Positions 8,023 to 15,053 of a stretch of DNA of 15,635 nucleotides are shown here, in pieces (the stretch's first letter is position 1; every line of letters begins with the position of its first letter). This stretch comes from Proteobacteria bacterium UBA2383 (GTDB lineage Bacteria > Pseudomonadota > Gammaproteobacteria > Competibacterales > Competibacteraceae): positions 1-15,635 of the forward strand of contig DDST01000045.1 in the NCBI GenBank assembly GCA_002343485.1, given 5' to 3'. The position numbers were made by a program, and so were the translations under genes. The notes under the pieces are model-generated. The model had not been told where the DNA came from and searched no databases. It was given only the letters and a program-made list of their open reading frames with translations.

Positions 8023-8970
8023 CTAAAACAATGCCAGCGCCTCCAAGCAGCGACGACGGTGCATATCACCCTGCCCTGGCGGAATCCGCACGCCTGGTAA
8101 CTGCAAGCCATAACGGCGGCTCTCGGTTTCAGCTTTGAGCACCCATTGACAGAGTTGCGCCAGCCGTGCCTCAACCGGGTCATCGCCCAGGAGCGCCCAG
8201 TCCAGCCACAATTCCGGCCGAGCTTGGTCGGTAAAGCGCTTAACCAGCAATTGCTCGTTGCGGCCAGCCGCCTTCCAGGCGATCCGGCGCGGGGAATCAC
8301 CGGGTGCATAAGGCCGGAAACCAGCATAATCCTCACTGCCCGGTCCCACCTCATGTAAACCACCACCAGCGCTATTGGGTAACGCTGCCGGCAATGGACG
8401 TTGTCCTCGAGGCTGCGGATAAACCAAAGCTGCCGATTCGAATTCTATCCAGCTCCATGATTGGAGCAGGCCCAACGGGAAGCGCGTCAATATCCGGATG
8501 CGCCCCGGCCGCAACCAGCCACGCTGCGTGGCTGGAATTGTCAGCGTTGCGACCGCCGCCCCTGAAGGCGGCACATCGACATAGCTGGGTGGCTGATCGC
8601 GCCATTGCAGGGCAATGCCATAACGGGGTTCCGGATCAGGATTTTCCAGGCGAAAACGCAATTGGGCGTCCTGCCCAACAAAGGTAGGCTCCACATCAGC
8701 AGGATGGATGATCAGCCCTAGCAACGTATCATGCGCCTGCCACATACTGTTATGGGCTATAGCGACCAGCAGGAACGTGAAAGCGAAGCCCATGCTATTG
8801 CTATAGTTGATCGACCATAGGAACAACACGAACAACAGCGCGGCAAAAGCATAGCCATAGCGCGTCGGGAGGATATAGATGCGGCGGCGCTCTAGCCGCA
8901 CCGGATCGCGCGCTGGCCGCTGACCACGGGTGACCCAAGCCTCGAAGCGTTGCCGCAACGCTGTAAACAT
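8023..8970 (-). CDS. DUF58 domain membrane protein
   Basis: Protein of 315 residues with two adjacent hydrophobic segments (about 38-58 and 60-74), an extracytoplasmic or beta-rich middle part, and the DUF58 signature at 214-246 (DYAGFRPYAPGD, RRIAWKAAGR, LLVKRF). DUF58 proteins recur between MoxR-type ATPases and transglutaminase-like proteins. They are thought to belong to an envelope chaperone or assembly system, but their biochemistry is not settled. The frame stays open far upstream into the ATPase gene. I start at the ATG at 8970, 10 bp after the ATPase stop, because everything upstream is a shadow of that gene and the residues from there match the family's usual N-terminus. The Shine-Dalgarno sequence is weak, so coupling to upstream translation is likely. 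The downstream tgpA-like gene starts after a gap of 79 bp, longer than usual for this pair. Confidence 0.9.
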   Translation of the reverse strand: MFTALRQRFEAWVTRGQRPARDPVRLERRRIYILPTRYGYAFAALLFVLFLWSINYSNSMGFAFTFLLVAIAHNSMWQAHDTLLGLIIHPADVEPTFVGQDAQLRFRLENPDPEPRYGIALQWRDQPPSYVDVPPSGAAVATLTIPATQRGWLRPGRIRILTRFPLGLLQSWSWIEFESAALVYPQPRGQRPLPAALPNSAGGGLHEVGPGSEDYAGFRPYAPGDSPRRIAWKAAGRNEQLLVKRFTDQARPELWLDWALLGDDPVEARLAQLCQWVLKAETESRRYGLQLPGVRIPPGQGDMHRRRCLEALALF

Positions 8971-8980
8971 GACAGTAAAC

Positions 8981-9910
8981 TCAAGCCGGCAGAGCCACCG
9001 CTTCGAGCAACTGCTTAACCAGCGCGGTGGATGACTGCTCCAAATTATCGTCGCCGGGGTGCAGGCGATGGCCAACGATCGCAGGCAACACCGTCTGCAC
9101 ATCCTCCGGAAGAGCATGGCCGCGCCGATGCAGCAGCGCCCAAGCCCGTGCCGCCCGCAGCAGTCCCAATCCGGCCCGGGGCGACAGCCCGCCCCGGAAG
9201 CGATTGGATTGGCGGGAAAACGCCAGCAATGCCTGCACGTAATCCAGCAGCGGCGGGGCCGCGTGAACGCTCGCCACTTTGATTTGCGCCTCATGTAATT
9301 GTGCCGCGGTCATGCTCACTGGCAAGCGCGCCAGCACTTCGCGGCGGTCCTCGCCTTCCAGCAACATCCGCTCGGCCTGGGCATCGGGATAGCCGAGTTC
9401 AATGCGCATGAGAAACCGGTCGAGTTGCGATTCCGGCAAGGGAAATGTCCCAATTTGGTAAGCCGGATTCTGTGTGGCGATCACGAAAAACGGCTTTGGT
9501 AACTCGCGGCTTTCGCCTTCGATAGTCACTTGACCCTCCTCCATCGCCTCCAGAAGAGCGCTTTGCGTCTTGGGCGTGGCGCGGTTGATCTCATCGGCCA
9601 GAATCAGTTGCGCAAAGATTGGCCCGGGATGAAACACAAAGGTTTCGCGCTGGCGTTCGTACACTGCCGCACCGAGAATATCCGCTGGCAGCAGGTCGCT
9701 GGTGAATTGGATGCGTTGGTATTGCAAGCCCAAGCAATGCGCCAAAGCATGAGCCAAGGTTGTTTTACCCATACCAGGCAGGTCTTCGATCAGCAGGTGG
9801 CCACGCGCCAGCAGGCAGGCCAACGCCAACCGGATCGCCGGTTCCTTACCCAGGATCGTGGTGCCAACTTCCTGGATAGTCAGCTCCAGCCGGTCTTCGA
9901 GCGTCGCCAC
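8981..9910 (-). CDS. MoxR-family AAA+ ATPase
   Basis: Cytoplasmic AAA+ ATPase of 309 residues, the usual length. Walker A is GMGKTTLA (46-53; many relatives have GVGKT). Walker B is LILADEINR (102-110), sensor 1 is ATQNP (145-149), QLDRF is at 162-166, and LSPRAG with a sensor 2-type Arg is at 242-247. The motif order is complete, so it should be active. MoxR proteins act as chaperone-like ATPases on partner proteins, often with VWA- or DUF58-containing partners; here the DUF58 and transglutaminase-like genes follow at once. The start is a GTG at 9910, with CAGGA about 9 bases upstream. It lies 4 bp after the stop of the carbonic anhydrase-like gene, which points to a shared transcript. Confidence 0.95.
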   Translation of the reverse strand: MATLEDRLELTIQEVGTTILGKEPAIRLALACLLARGHLLIEDLPGMGKTTLAHALAHCLGLQYQRIQFTSDLLPADILGAAVYERQRETFVFHPGPIFAQLILADEINRATPKTQSALLEAMEEGQVTIEGESRELPKPFFVIATQNPAYQIGTFPLPESQLDRFLMRIELGYPDAQAERMLLEGEDRREVLARLPVSMTAAQLHEAQIKVASVHAAPPLLDYVQALLAFSRQSNRFRGGLSPRAGLGLLRAARAWALLHRRGHALPEDVQTVLPAIVGHRLHPGDDNLEQSSTALVKQLLEAVALPA

Positions 9911-9914
9911 TGGC

Positions 9915-10439
9915 TCAGTCCTGCCGGCGCAAATCGCGCTTGAAGCGTTTGAAATTCTCGACGTAACGCCCCGCCGATAAGCGTATGCCTTCGATTTCCT
10001 GCCCGGTCAAGGTGCGCACCACCTTGCCCGGCGAGCCCATGACCAGCGAGTTATCCGGAATAACCTTGCCTTCGGGGATCAAACTATTGGCGCCGATCAG
10101 GCAGTTTTTGCCAATCACCGCCCGGTTCATGATAAGGCTCTTGATGCCAATCAGGCTGTTGTCGCCGATGATGCAGCCGTGCAACATCGCCAGATGACCA
10201 ACGACGACATCGCGGCCAATCGTCAATAGAATGCCTGGGTCGGTGTGGAGAATCGATCCATCCTGGACATTGGAATTCTCGCCGATGGTAATGATGTCAT
10301 TATCGCCGCGCACCACCACGTTGAACCAGATGCTGGCATTGTGCTTGAGGACAACCGAGCCAATCACGGTCGCGTTGTCGGCGATGAACCAATCCTCGCC
10401 ATGAAATTCGACCCTGCGGTCGCCAAGGGAATAAATCAC
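9915..10439 (-). CDS. Gamma-class carbonic anhydrase family protein (left-handed beta-helix)
   Basis: Protein of 174 residues built of hexapeptide repeats (for example IIGDNSLIG, VIGKNCLIG), followed by a C-terminal helix. This is the YrdA/PaaY-like gamma carbonic anhydrase group, which forms trimers. The three metal-binding His are present: His65 in ILHTD, His82 and His87 in VGHLAMLHGC. Whether such bacterial homologues hydrate CO2 or have another activity varies, so the reaction here is not certain. The start is GTG at 10439, fixed by a strong AGGAGG five bases upstream. It is the first gene of the minus-strand run ending at the tgpA-like gene. A role in that module is not established and may be only shared transcription. 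Confidence 0.92.
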   Translation of the reverse strand: MIYSLGDRRVEFHGEDWFIADNATVIGSVVLKHNASIWFNVVVRGDNDIITIGENSNVQDGSILHTDPGILLTIGRDVVVGHLAMLHGCIIGDNSLIGIKSLIMNRAVIGKNCLIGANSLIPEGKVIPDNSLVMGSPGKVVRTLTGQEIEGIRLSAGRYVENFKRFKRDLRRQD

Positions 10440-10483
10440 CGGATCCTCCTGAGAGTGTGCGGGAGACTTGAGAAAACCGGGGC

Positions 10484-10489
10484 AGTATA
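10484..10489 (-). promoter_or_regulatory. Possible -10 element for the carbonic anhydrase/moxR/DUF58/tgpA run
   Basis: TATACT on the minus strand matches the -10 consensus at 5 of 6 positions and would start transcription near 10477, about 38 nt before the GTG start. No convincing -35 lies 15-19 bp upstream, so the promoter would need an activator, or the assignment is wrong. The rest of the 10440-10651 gap holds the hairpin at 10592-10615 and no supported gene. Confidence 0.25.
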
Positions 10490-10591
10490 AACAAGATTAG
10501 CAAACAGACGGTGATGCCGATGCAAGAAGCCAGGAAGAAATACAGATCGGCAATACTTCGCCATTCGCACGTCTGGGACGGGATGAACAAT

Positions 10592-10615
10592 GCCGAACCC
10601 CTTACGGGGCCCGGC
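10592..10615 (-). terminator. Stem-loop with GUAA loop downstream of the Cache-domain gene
   Basis: Read on the minus strand, GCCG pairs with CGGC, the next GG pairs with UU as wobbles, and CCCC pairs with GGGG around a GUAA tetraloop. This gives a continuous 10-bp stem, 37 bases past the stop at 10652. On the plus strand the two wobbles become A/C mismatches, so the structure fits minus-strand RNA. The following bases (ATTGTTCATC) contain only a thin U-tract, so termination may be partial. It also separates the Cache gene from the next minus-strand gene. Confidence 0.5.
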
Positions 10616-10651
10616 TTAAGCGGGATTAATGCGAAACCATCAATCGCAGCC

Positions 10652-11101
10652 TTAGGGCTTGTAATAACCCACAGCGCAGATTTGATCGCCTACTTTTTCA
10701 ACGTACGCTACTTTCTCGGAAGGTTTTTCTTCGCCCGGACGCGGCCACATGTAAGTCACTTCGGCCATTTTGCCTTCGTGCGCATTCTTGTAAATTTCCT
10801 CACCGAGCGCCTTGCCTGACTTATCCTTCAGATCTTTCAAGCTCTTTCCAACCAGCTTCGGATGAGCCGTGAAATTACCATCGGGACCGCCGCAGAATAC
10901 GTATAAGTCTTTCTCTTTAAAGCCGCCTTCACCTTTAGTAAACGCTTCCAGGGCCTTGGCCTCGTCGGCCTGTACTGCAGCAACAGCCTTTTCCAACATC
11001 ATCTTGGCTTCTGCGGCGGTGCCAAAGTCAGTCGCCCATGCACTGCCGAAAAATCCCATCGCACAGAATGCAGTGACACCCATCAGTAATTTCTTGTTCA
11101 T
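10652..11101 (-). CDS. Secreted single-Cache-domain protein
   Basis: Small exported protein of 149 residues. Residues 1-23 form a signal peptide (MNKK, hydrophobic core, cleavage after AWA). The mature part looks like a single Cache (sCache_2-type) sensor domain: an amphipathic helix at about 28-55, then DLYVFCGGPDGNFTAHPKLVG (66-86), then a Lys-rich turn, then VTYMWPRPGEEKPSEKVAYVE (115-135), ending in a GYY strand. Cache domains bind small molecules such as organic acids or amino acids, usually as the outer part of chemoreceptors or kinases. Here no membrane or signalling part is attached, so it may be a free periplasmic binding protein. Cys70 and Cys142 could form a disulfide. The start is the ATG at 11101, with AGGAGG seven bases upstream; a TTG one codon earlier is less well placed. 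Neither flanking gene suggests a signalling partner. Confidence 0.85.
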   Translation of the reverse strand: MNKKLLMGVTAFCAMGFFGSAWATDFGTAAEAKMMLEKAVAAVQADEAKALEAFTKGEGGFKEKDLYVFCGGPDGNFTAHPKLVGKSLKDLKDKSGKALGEEIYKNAHEGKMAEVTYMWPRPGEEKPSEKVAYVEKVGDQICAVGYYKP

Positions 11102-11176
11102 CAATCAACCTCCTTTGTGCATTATCGCTCTGAATTTTCAGTTCTACATCGCCCTACGGGGAGGCGACGCTTTCAA

Positions 11177-11205
11177 ACTGTAGACGTTGAATTGGAGAGT
11201 AACAA
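11177..11205 (-). promoter_or_regulatory. Candidate sigma70-type promoter of the Cache-domain gene
   Basis: On the minus strand TTGTTA (11205-11200, 4/6) and TACAGT (11182-11177, 4/6) stand 17 bp apart, the ideal spacing. Transcription would start near 11170 and leave a leader of about 69 nt. A short GC-rich hairpin (CGCC/GGCG, 11150-11166) would lie near the 5' end of that leader; it is not followed by a U-tract. The remainder of the gap 11102-11279 shows no gene and no clear terminator for hemW. Confidence 0.35.
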
Positions 11206-11279
11206 GGCACGATGCGTAAAATACACTTCCATAAATATTGTTTTAATTCGCAACCTAGATCGCAGACAAATGTGCTCCG

Positions 11280-12440
11280 TTAACTTGACATAAACCCTTG
11301 CAGGAGGTCATTCAGAAACCGCAAGCCCTGATCGGTCGGCTGCAACCGGTCCGCCGTGGCTTCCATCAGCCCCTCAGCCCGCGCCTGGCTCCATTCTGGC
11401 TCCAGCACCGCCAACGGCAGACCGGTCCGTTCGCTGAAGCACGCAGCGGGTACTCCTTCCACAAGCCGCAAGGCATTCATCAAAAATTCCACTGGCAAAT
11501 CAGCTTCCCGGATTGGCTCATCGCCGCCGATACCCGCTGGCGTTCCGGCTTGAGCCAGATAGTCCCGTGGATGTTTGCGCTTCCACAAGCGGCTTATCCG
11601 GCCTGCAACGGGATCGGTCAATTTGCCGTGTGCGCCTGCACCGATGCCCAGATAGTCGGCAAATTCCCAGTAGTTAAGATTGTGCCGGCAACGCCGGCCT
11701 TCGCGAGCGTACGCCGAAACCTCGTAACGCTGATAACCCTGACGTTCCAGTTCAGCCCCTATTCGTCCTTGGATAACATCGATGATATCGTCATCAGGCA
11801 GGGTAGGCGGCGAATGATAGAAACGGGTGTTCGGTTCAACTGTCAGTTGATAGCAGGAAAGATGCGCAGGTTGCAAAGCCATCGCGTTGGCGATGTCGGC
11901 CAACGCGTGCTCAACCGTCTGTCCTGGCAGACCAAACATCAGATCCAAATTGAAGTTGTCCAGCCCGGCAGCATGGGCAGCCTCAGCAGCAGCGAAAGCC
12001 GCGCGGCGGTCATGAATGCGCCCTAATGACTGCAAATGCCCCTCGTTGAAACTTTGCACACCGATCGACAGCCGGTTGATGCCAATTTCATGAAATTCGG
12101 TAAATCGACCCTGTTCGACCGTGCCAGGATTGGCTTCCAGGGTGATTTCCAAATCCGGGCGTAACGGCAATCGGGCACGCAGACCTGACAATAGCCGTTC
12201 CAGCGCTTCGGCAGAAAACAGGCTGGGTGTACCGCCACCGATGAAGATACTGTCAATGCGCCGTCCCCATACCCGAGGCAAATCCTGCTCCACATCAGCC
12301 AGTAAAGCATCGATATAGGCTTGTTCCGGTAGCGGCCCGCGTATCTCATGCGAATTGAAATCGCAGTACGGGCATTTGCGCACACACCACGGTATATGGA
12401 TATACAGGGCGAGCGGCAGCGTTTCGTGAAAAGTTAACAT
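11280..12440 (-). CDS. hemW: Radical SAM heme chaperone HemW
   Basis: Cytoplasmic or membrane-associated [4Fe-4S] radical SAM protein of 386 residues, formerly annotated as oxygen-independent coproporphyrinogen III oxidase. The cluster-binding Cys19, Cys23 and Cys26 lie in PWCVRKCPYCDFNSH, and the SAM-binding GGGTPS is at 68-73. The HNLNYW motif at 253-258 is the HemW mark that separates it from true HemN. HemW binds haem and hands it to respiratory enzymes. It follows rdgB after 11 bp and is the last gene of rph-rdgB-hemW; the rdgB-hemW order is common in gammaproteobacteria. The ATG at 12440 has only a poor Shine-Dalgarno sequence, so it probably relies on coupling. Confidence 0.95.
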   Translation of the reverse strand: MLTFHETLPLALYIHIPWCVRKCPYCDFNSHEIRGPLPEQAYIDALLADVEQDLPRVWGRRIDSIFIGGGTPSLFSAEALERLLSGLRARLPLRPDLEITLEANPGTVEQGRFTEFHEIGINRLSIGVQSFNEGHLQSLGRIHDRRAAFAAAEAAHAAGLDNFNLDLMFGLPGQTVEHALADIANAMALQPAHLSCYQLTVEPNTRFYHSPPTLPDDDIIDVIQGRIGAELERQGYQRYEVSAYAREGRRCRHNLNYWEFADYLGIGAGAHGKLTDPVAGRISRLWKRKHPRDYLAQAGTPAGIGGDEPIREADLPVEFLMNALRLVEGVPAACFSERTGLPLAVLEPEWSQARAEGLMEATADRLQPTDQGLRFLNDLLQGFMSS

Positions 12441-12451
12441 TTACCCGTCCA

Positions 12452-13105
12452 TCATGAAGCCAATGGCTCTTCCGGTAGCACGGCCCTGGCTGTAGCCAGC
12501 TTCCAGAATTCCAGTTGCCGCTTCAATATTTCGACCAGTTGCGCCAGCGCTTGGCCGCGATGGCTCAGCCGGTTTTTAACCGCCAGATCGAGTTCAGCGG
12601 CGGTGTGCCCTTCACTGGGGACCAGAAATACGGGGTCGTAACCAAAACCGCCCGCACCATAGGGTTCAAAAGTGATTAGACCCTCCCAGCGGGCCTGGCA
12701 AATCAGCGGCGTTGGATCAGCCGTGTGCCGCAGTAAAACCAATGCACATTGGAAATACGCGCCGCGCCGTTCAACCGGTGTTTCACCCAATGCGTCCAGC
12801 AGCTTGTCCAGATTGCCACGGTCGCTCGCGTTGGGACCGGCATAGCGGGCCGAATACACGCCGGGCGCACCGCCCAGCGCATCGACGACCAATCCGGAAT
12901 CGTCGGCCAGCGCCGGTAATCCGGTATGATTGGCTGCATTACGGGCCTTGATCAAGGCGTTCTCGACAAAGGTCAGGCCCGTTTCCTCAGCTTCCGGTAC
13001 ACTCCATTCCGATTGCGGCATGATTTCGAATTCCAGCCCCGTCAGAGCGGCGCGGAATTCTCGCAGCTTACCGGCATTGCTGGTGGCCAGAACAATATTG
13101 CGCAT
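12452..13105 (-). CDS. rdgB: dITP/XTP pyrophosphatase (RdgB/HAM1)
   Basis: House-cleaning nucleoside triphosphate pyrophosphatase that turns dITP, ITP and XTP into monophosphates and so keeps deaminated purines out of DNA and RNA. Motifs in order: SNAGK (9-13), FVENA (46-50), ADDSGL with the metal-binding Asp pair (67-72), YSARYAG (84-90), GFGYDPVF (153-160) and KNRLSHRGQA (177-186). With the ATG at 13105 the protein has 217 residues, about 20 more than E. coli RdgB; the extra part is a C-terminal tail after 200. An ATG four codons upstream (13117) is in frame, but GGAG stands correctly before 13105 and nothing stands before 13117. It follows rph closely, as expected from linked RNA and nucleotide metabolism. 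Confidence 0.95.
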   Translation of the reverse strand: MRNIVLATSNAGKLREFRAALTGLEFEIMPQSEWSVPEAEETGLTFVENALIKARNAANHTGLPALADDSGLVVDALGGAPGVYSARYAGPNASDRGNLDKLLDALGETPVERRGAYFQCALVLLRHTADPTPLICQARWEGLITFEPYGAGGFGYDPVFLVPSEGHTAAELDLAVKNRLSHRGQALAQLVEILKRQLEFWKLATARAVLPEEPLAS

Positions 13106-13124
13106 CCGTCTCTCCATTCGCTAT

Positions 13125-13134
13125 CTACTAGTAG
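13125..13134. repeat. 10-bp perfect palindrome between rph and rdgB
   Basis: CTACTAGTAG reads the same on both strands and fills most of the short gap between the rph stop and the rdgB start. It contains the CTAG tetramer, often rare in enteric genomes. It is too short for a stable RNA hairpin. It may be chance. Confidence 0.5.
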
Positions 13135-13136
13135 CC

Positions 13137-13859
13137 TTAGCCCGGCAATCCCAGGGCTGTCCGCTGTTTGGCCAGTAATTCTGCAATACCGCCTCGCGCC
13201 AATTCCAGCATGGACTGTAATTCCTCCATGCGGAAGGCATGACCCTCGGCGGTACCTTGGATTTCGATGAAGGCCTGAGCGTCGTTCATCACGACATTCA
13301 TATCAGTTTCGGCTTCGGAATCCTCGGCGTAGTCCAGATCCAGCACCGGCACGCCTTGATAAATACCAACCGATACGGAGGCAACCTGGCCATGCAACGG
13401 GTTTTTCTTAATCGGCTTCCGGTTGATCAAATAACGCACGGCATCGGCCAGCGCCACGAAACCGCCGGTAATCGCCGCAGTGCGGGTACCGCCGTCAGCC
13501 TGGATCACATCACAATCGATGGTGATAGTGCGCTCACCCAGTGCTTCCAGATCCATCACTGCCCGCAGTGACCGGCCGATCAGCCGCTGGATTTCCAATG
13601 TGCGCCCATCCTGCCGGCCCCGGCTGGCTTCGCGTTGTGTCCGGGTGTGGGTAGCGCGCGGCAACATGCCATATTCCGCTGTCACCCAGCCTCGCCCCTT
13701 GCCTTTCAGAAACGGGGGCACCCGTTCCTCGACGCTAGCGGTGCAGATCAAACGAGTATCACCGAATTCCACTAGCACCGAACCTTCAGCATGCCGGGTG
13801 AATTGGCGGGTAATACGGATCGGGCGCAGTTCATTGGCGGCGCGGGTGCTGGGACGCAT
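13137..13859 (-). CDS. rph: Ribonuclease PH
   Basis: Phosphate-dependent 3'-to-5' exoribonuclease and nucleotidyltransferase that trims tRNA precursors and structured RNA; it works as a ring of six subunits in the cytoplasm. The 240 residues match the usual full length, unlike the truncated rph of some E. coli K-12 strains. Visible motifs: MRPSTRAANELRPI at the start, EYGMLPRATHTR (62-73), GRTLEIQRLIGRSLRA (85-100), the phosphate-binding GGTRTA (123-128), and the acidic LDYAEDSEAETDMN (175-188) that binds metal. AGGAAA lies about 9 bases before the ATG. It is first in the rph-rdgB-hemW unit and divergent from yicC, as in E. coli and relatives. Confidence 0.97.
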   Translation of the reverse strand: MRPSTRAANELRPIRITRQFTRHAEGSVLVEFGDTRLICTASVEERVPPFLKGKGRGWVTAEYGMLPRATHTRTQREASRGRQDGRTLEIQRLIGRSLRAVMDLEALGERTITIDCDVIQADGGTRTAAITGGFVALADAVRYLINRKPIKKNPLHGQVASVSVGIYQGVPVLDLDYAEDSEAETDMNVVMNDAQAFIEIQGTAEGHAFRMEELQSMLELARGGIAELLAKQRTALGLPG

Positions 13860-14058
13860 GGGCGTGGTTTCCTGTAGTCAATACGGATCAAAGAGTTCAG
13901 GAATGGACTATAGCAGAACCGGCGGCGATGCCAGACAAGACGGTTTTACAGCACGGTATAGGAGGATCTTCTGCTTCAGACGCGCTAATTGCCTAGTTTC
14001 GGCCTAAGATTAAGCTCATCAATAATGACGCACTACCACTAAAGATTGAGGATGCATC
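13860..14058. promoter_or_regulatory. Divergent rph/yicC intergenic region
   Basis: This 199-bp gap must hold promoters for both directions. For yicC the best -10 is AATAAT at 14021-14026 (5/6) with no good -35 (best 3/6), giving a short leader. GAGG at 14048-14051 is the ribosome binding site for yicC. An AGGAGG block at 13960-13965 has no ATG, GTG or TTG behind it at usable distance; only a CTG with four more sense codons follows. No gene is supported here. Confidence 0.5.
13907..13915 (-). promoter_or_regulatory. Extended -10 promoter candidate for rph-rdgB-hemW
   Basis: Read on the minus strand this is TGCTATAGT, which fits the extended -10 pattern TGnTATAAT with one mismatch. Extended -10 promoters need little or no -35, and none of good quality is present at normal spacing; TTGTCT at 13939-13934 is 21 bp away. 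The start would be near 13900 and the leader about 40 nt. Confidence 0.4.
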
Positions 14059-14925
14059 ATGTTACGCAGCATGACCGCTTTTGCGCGCCAGGAACAGTCC
14101 AGCGCGTGGGGAACGATGATCTGGGAAGTACGCTCGGTCAATCACCGCTATTTGGAAGCCTCGATCCGTCTGCCGGAAACTCTGCGCAGCTTGGAATCGC
14201 TAGCGCGCGAGCGCATTGCCGCCATGCTGAGCCGCGGTAAGGTGGAGGGCACGCTTAAACTGCAAACGGCGGGCGCAGCACTGACTGCCATCACGCTGAA
14301 TCAACCTCTGGTTGAGCGCCTGCTGGAAGTTGCGGGTGAACTGGAACACATGATGGGTCCGGGCACCGGGTTGCGCCTGGCGGATGTGTTGCGCTGGCCG
14401 GGAGCGGTCAGCGAGGCCGAACCGAATCTGGATGAAATCAAACAAACCTTGCTTGATGGCCTCGACGCTGCACTGGCGGAACTCGTCGTTACCCGGGAAC
14501 GAGAGGGCCAGCGCACCACCGAAATGATCCGGCAGCGTTGCACAGCGATGCGCGAACAGGTGAAGCAGGTACGCGCCCGCCGTCCGGAGGTCTTGGCGCG
14601 CTGGCGGGACAAGCTGCTAGGCCGATTGGCGGAAATTCCGGCGGATGCTGATCCTGGCCGATTGGAACAGGAATTGGTGTTGATCGCTCAACGCCTGGAT
14701 GTAGATGAGGAATTGGACCGGCTGGAGACGCACCTTGATGAGATCGAGGCAGTGCTAGAGCGTACCGAGCCGGTCGGCCGGCGGCTGGACTTTCTGATGC
14801 AGGAACTCAACCGCGAGGCGAATACGCTCTCCTCGAAATCCGCGGATGCGGATACGACGCGGTCGGCGATTGAACTTAAGGTGTTGATCGAACAGATCCG
14901 GGAACAGATTCAGAATATCGAGTAG
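14059..14925 (+). CDS. yicC: YicC-family endoribonuclease
   Basis: Cytoplasmic protein of 288 residues, the usual length. The N-terminal YicC domain begins MLRSMTAFAR and contains WEVRSVNHRYLE (22-33). The C-terminal DUF1732 domain ends with LDFLMQELNREANTLSSKS and IELKVLIEQIREQIQNIE, which from memory is nearly identical to E. coli YicC. A long charged helical region lies between about 150 and 250. E. coli YicC has been linked to small-RNA turnover (RyhB) and has endoribonuclease activity, so a role in RNA decay is the likely one. It is divergent from rph, a pairing kept across gammaproteobacteria. The ATG at 14059 is preceded by GAGG seven bases upstream; an ATG at 14052 is out of frame. 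After its stop I see only a weak CGGCG/CGCCG inverted repeat (14933-14956), so reading into phaC is possible. Confidence 0.96.
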   Translation: MLRSMTAFARQEQSSAWGTMIWEVRSVNHRYLEASIRLPETLRSLESLARERIAAMLSRGKVEGTLKLQTAGAALTAITLNQPLVERLLEVAGELEHMMGPGTGLRLADVLRWPGAVSEAEPNLDEIKQTLLDGLDAALAELVVTREREGQRTTEMIRQRCTAMREQVKQVRARRPEVLARWRDKLLGRLAEIPADADPGRLEQELVLIAQRLDVDEELDRLETHLDEIEAVLERTEPVGRRLDFLMQELNREANTLSSKSADADTTRSAIELKVLIEQIREQIQNIE

Positions 14926-14972
14926 ATTTTCACGGCGTCTCACTCCTCCATCGCCGGGTCCGAGGCAAAACC

Positions 14973-15027
14973 ACCCGTTACAGGGATAACGATACCCGTT
15001 GGGATTACCTATAATTAGAAAGGTAAT
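14973..15027 (+). promoter_or_regulatory. phaC promoter and operator region
   Basis: TATAAT at 15010-15015 is a perfect -10. The region 16-19 bp upstream has no -35 match, which suggests activator dependence. Two copies of ACCCGTT start at 14973 and 14994, exactly 21 bp apart (two helical turns); each is followed by a GGGAT-containing block. ATTACCT (15004-15010) and AGGTAAT (15021-15027) are perfect inverted arms with a 10-base spacer, and the -10 lies mostly within the spacer. A dimeric repressor there would block RNA polymerase. The start would be near 15022 with a leader of about 32 nt. Confidence 0.45.
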
Positions 15028-15053
15028 TATTCTTCCACAACGGAGGTATCCCA

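Noticed and set aside
8971..9294. N-terminal extension of the DUF58 frame into the moxR-like gene
   Set aside because: The translated part is Trp/Cys/Arg-rich and is a frame shadow of the ATPase. The family N-terminus begins at the ATG at 8970.
10440..10590. Possible small membrane peptide on the minus strand with a hydrophobic stretch (FFLASCIGITVCLLILFIL)
   Set aside because: It would need a TTG start without a ribosome binding site, and its frame runs about 140 bases into the carbonic anhydrase-like gene. The hydrophobic run comes from a T-rich intergenic segment.
11150..11166. GC-rich hairpin as terminator of hemW
   Set aside because: The stem is 4-5 bp and no U-tract follows on the minus strand. 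It lies within the probable leader of the next gene.
11298..12026. Plus-strand open frame (242 codons) opposite hemW
   Set aside because: It is antisense to intact hemW motifs and its protein looks like reversed coding sequence.
13960..13990. Orphan AGGAGG that might start a leader peptide in the rph/yicC gap
   Set aside because: Only a CTG followed by four sense codons lies behind it. There is no normal start codon and no attenuator-like structure.
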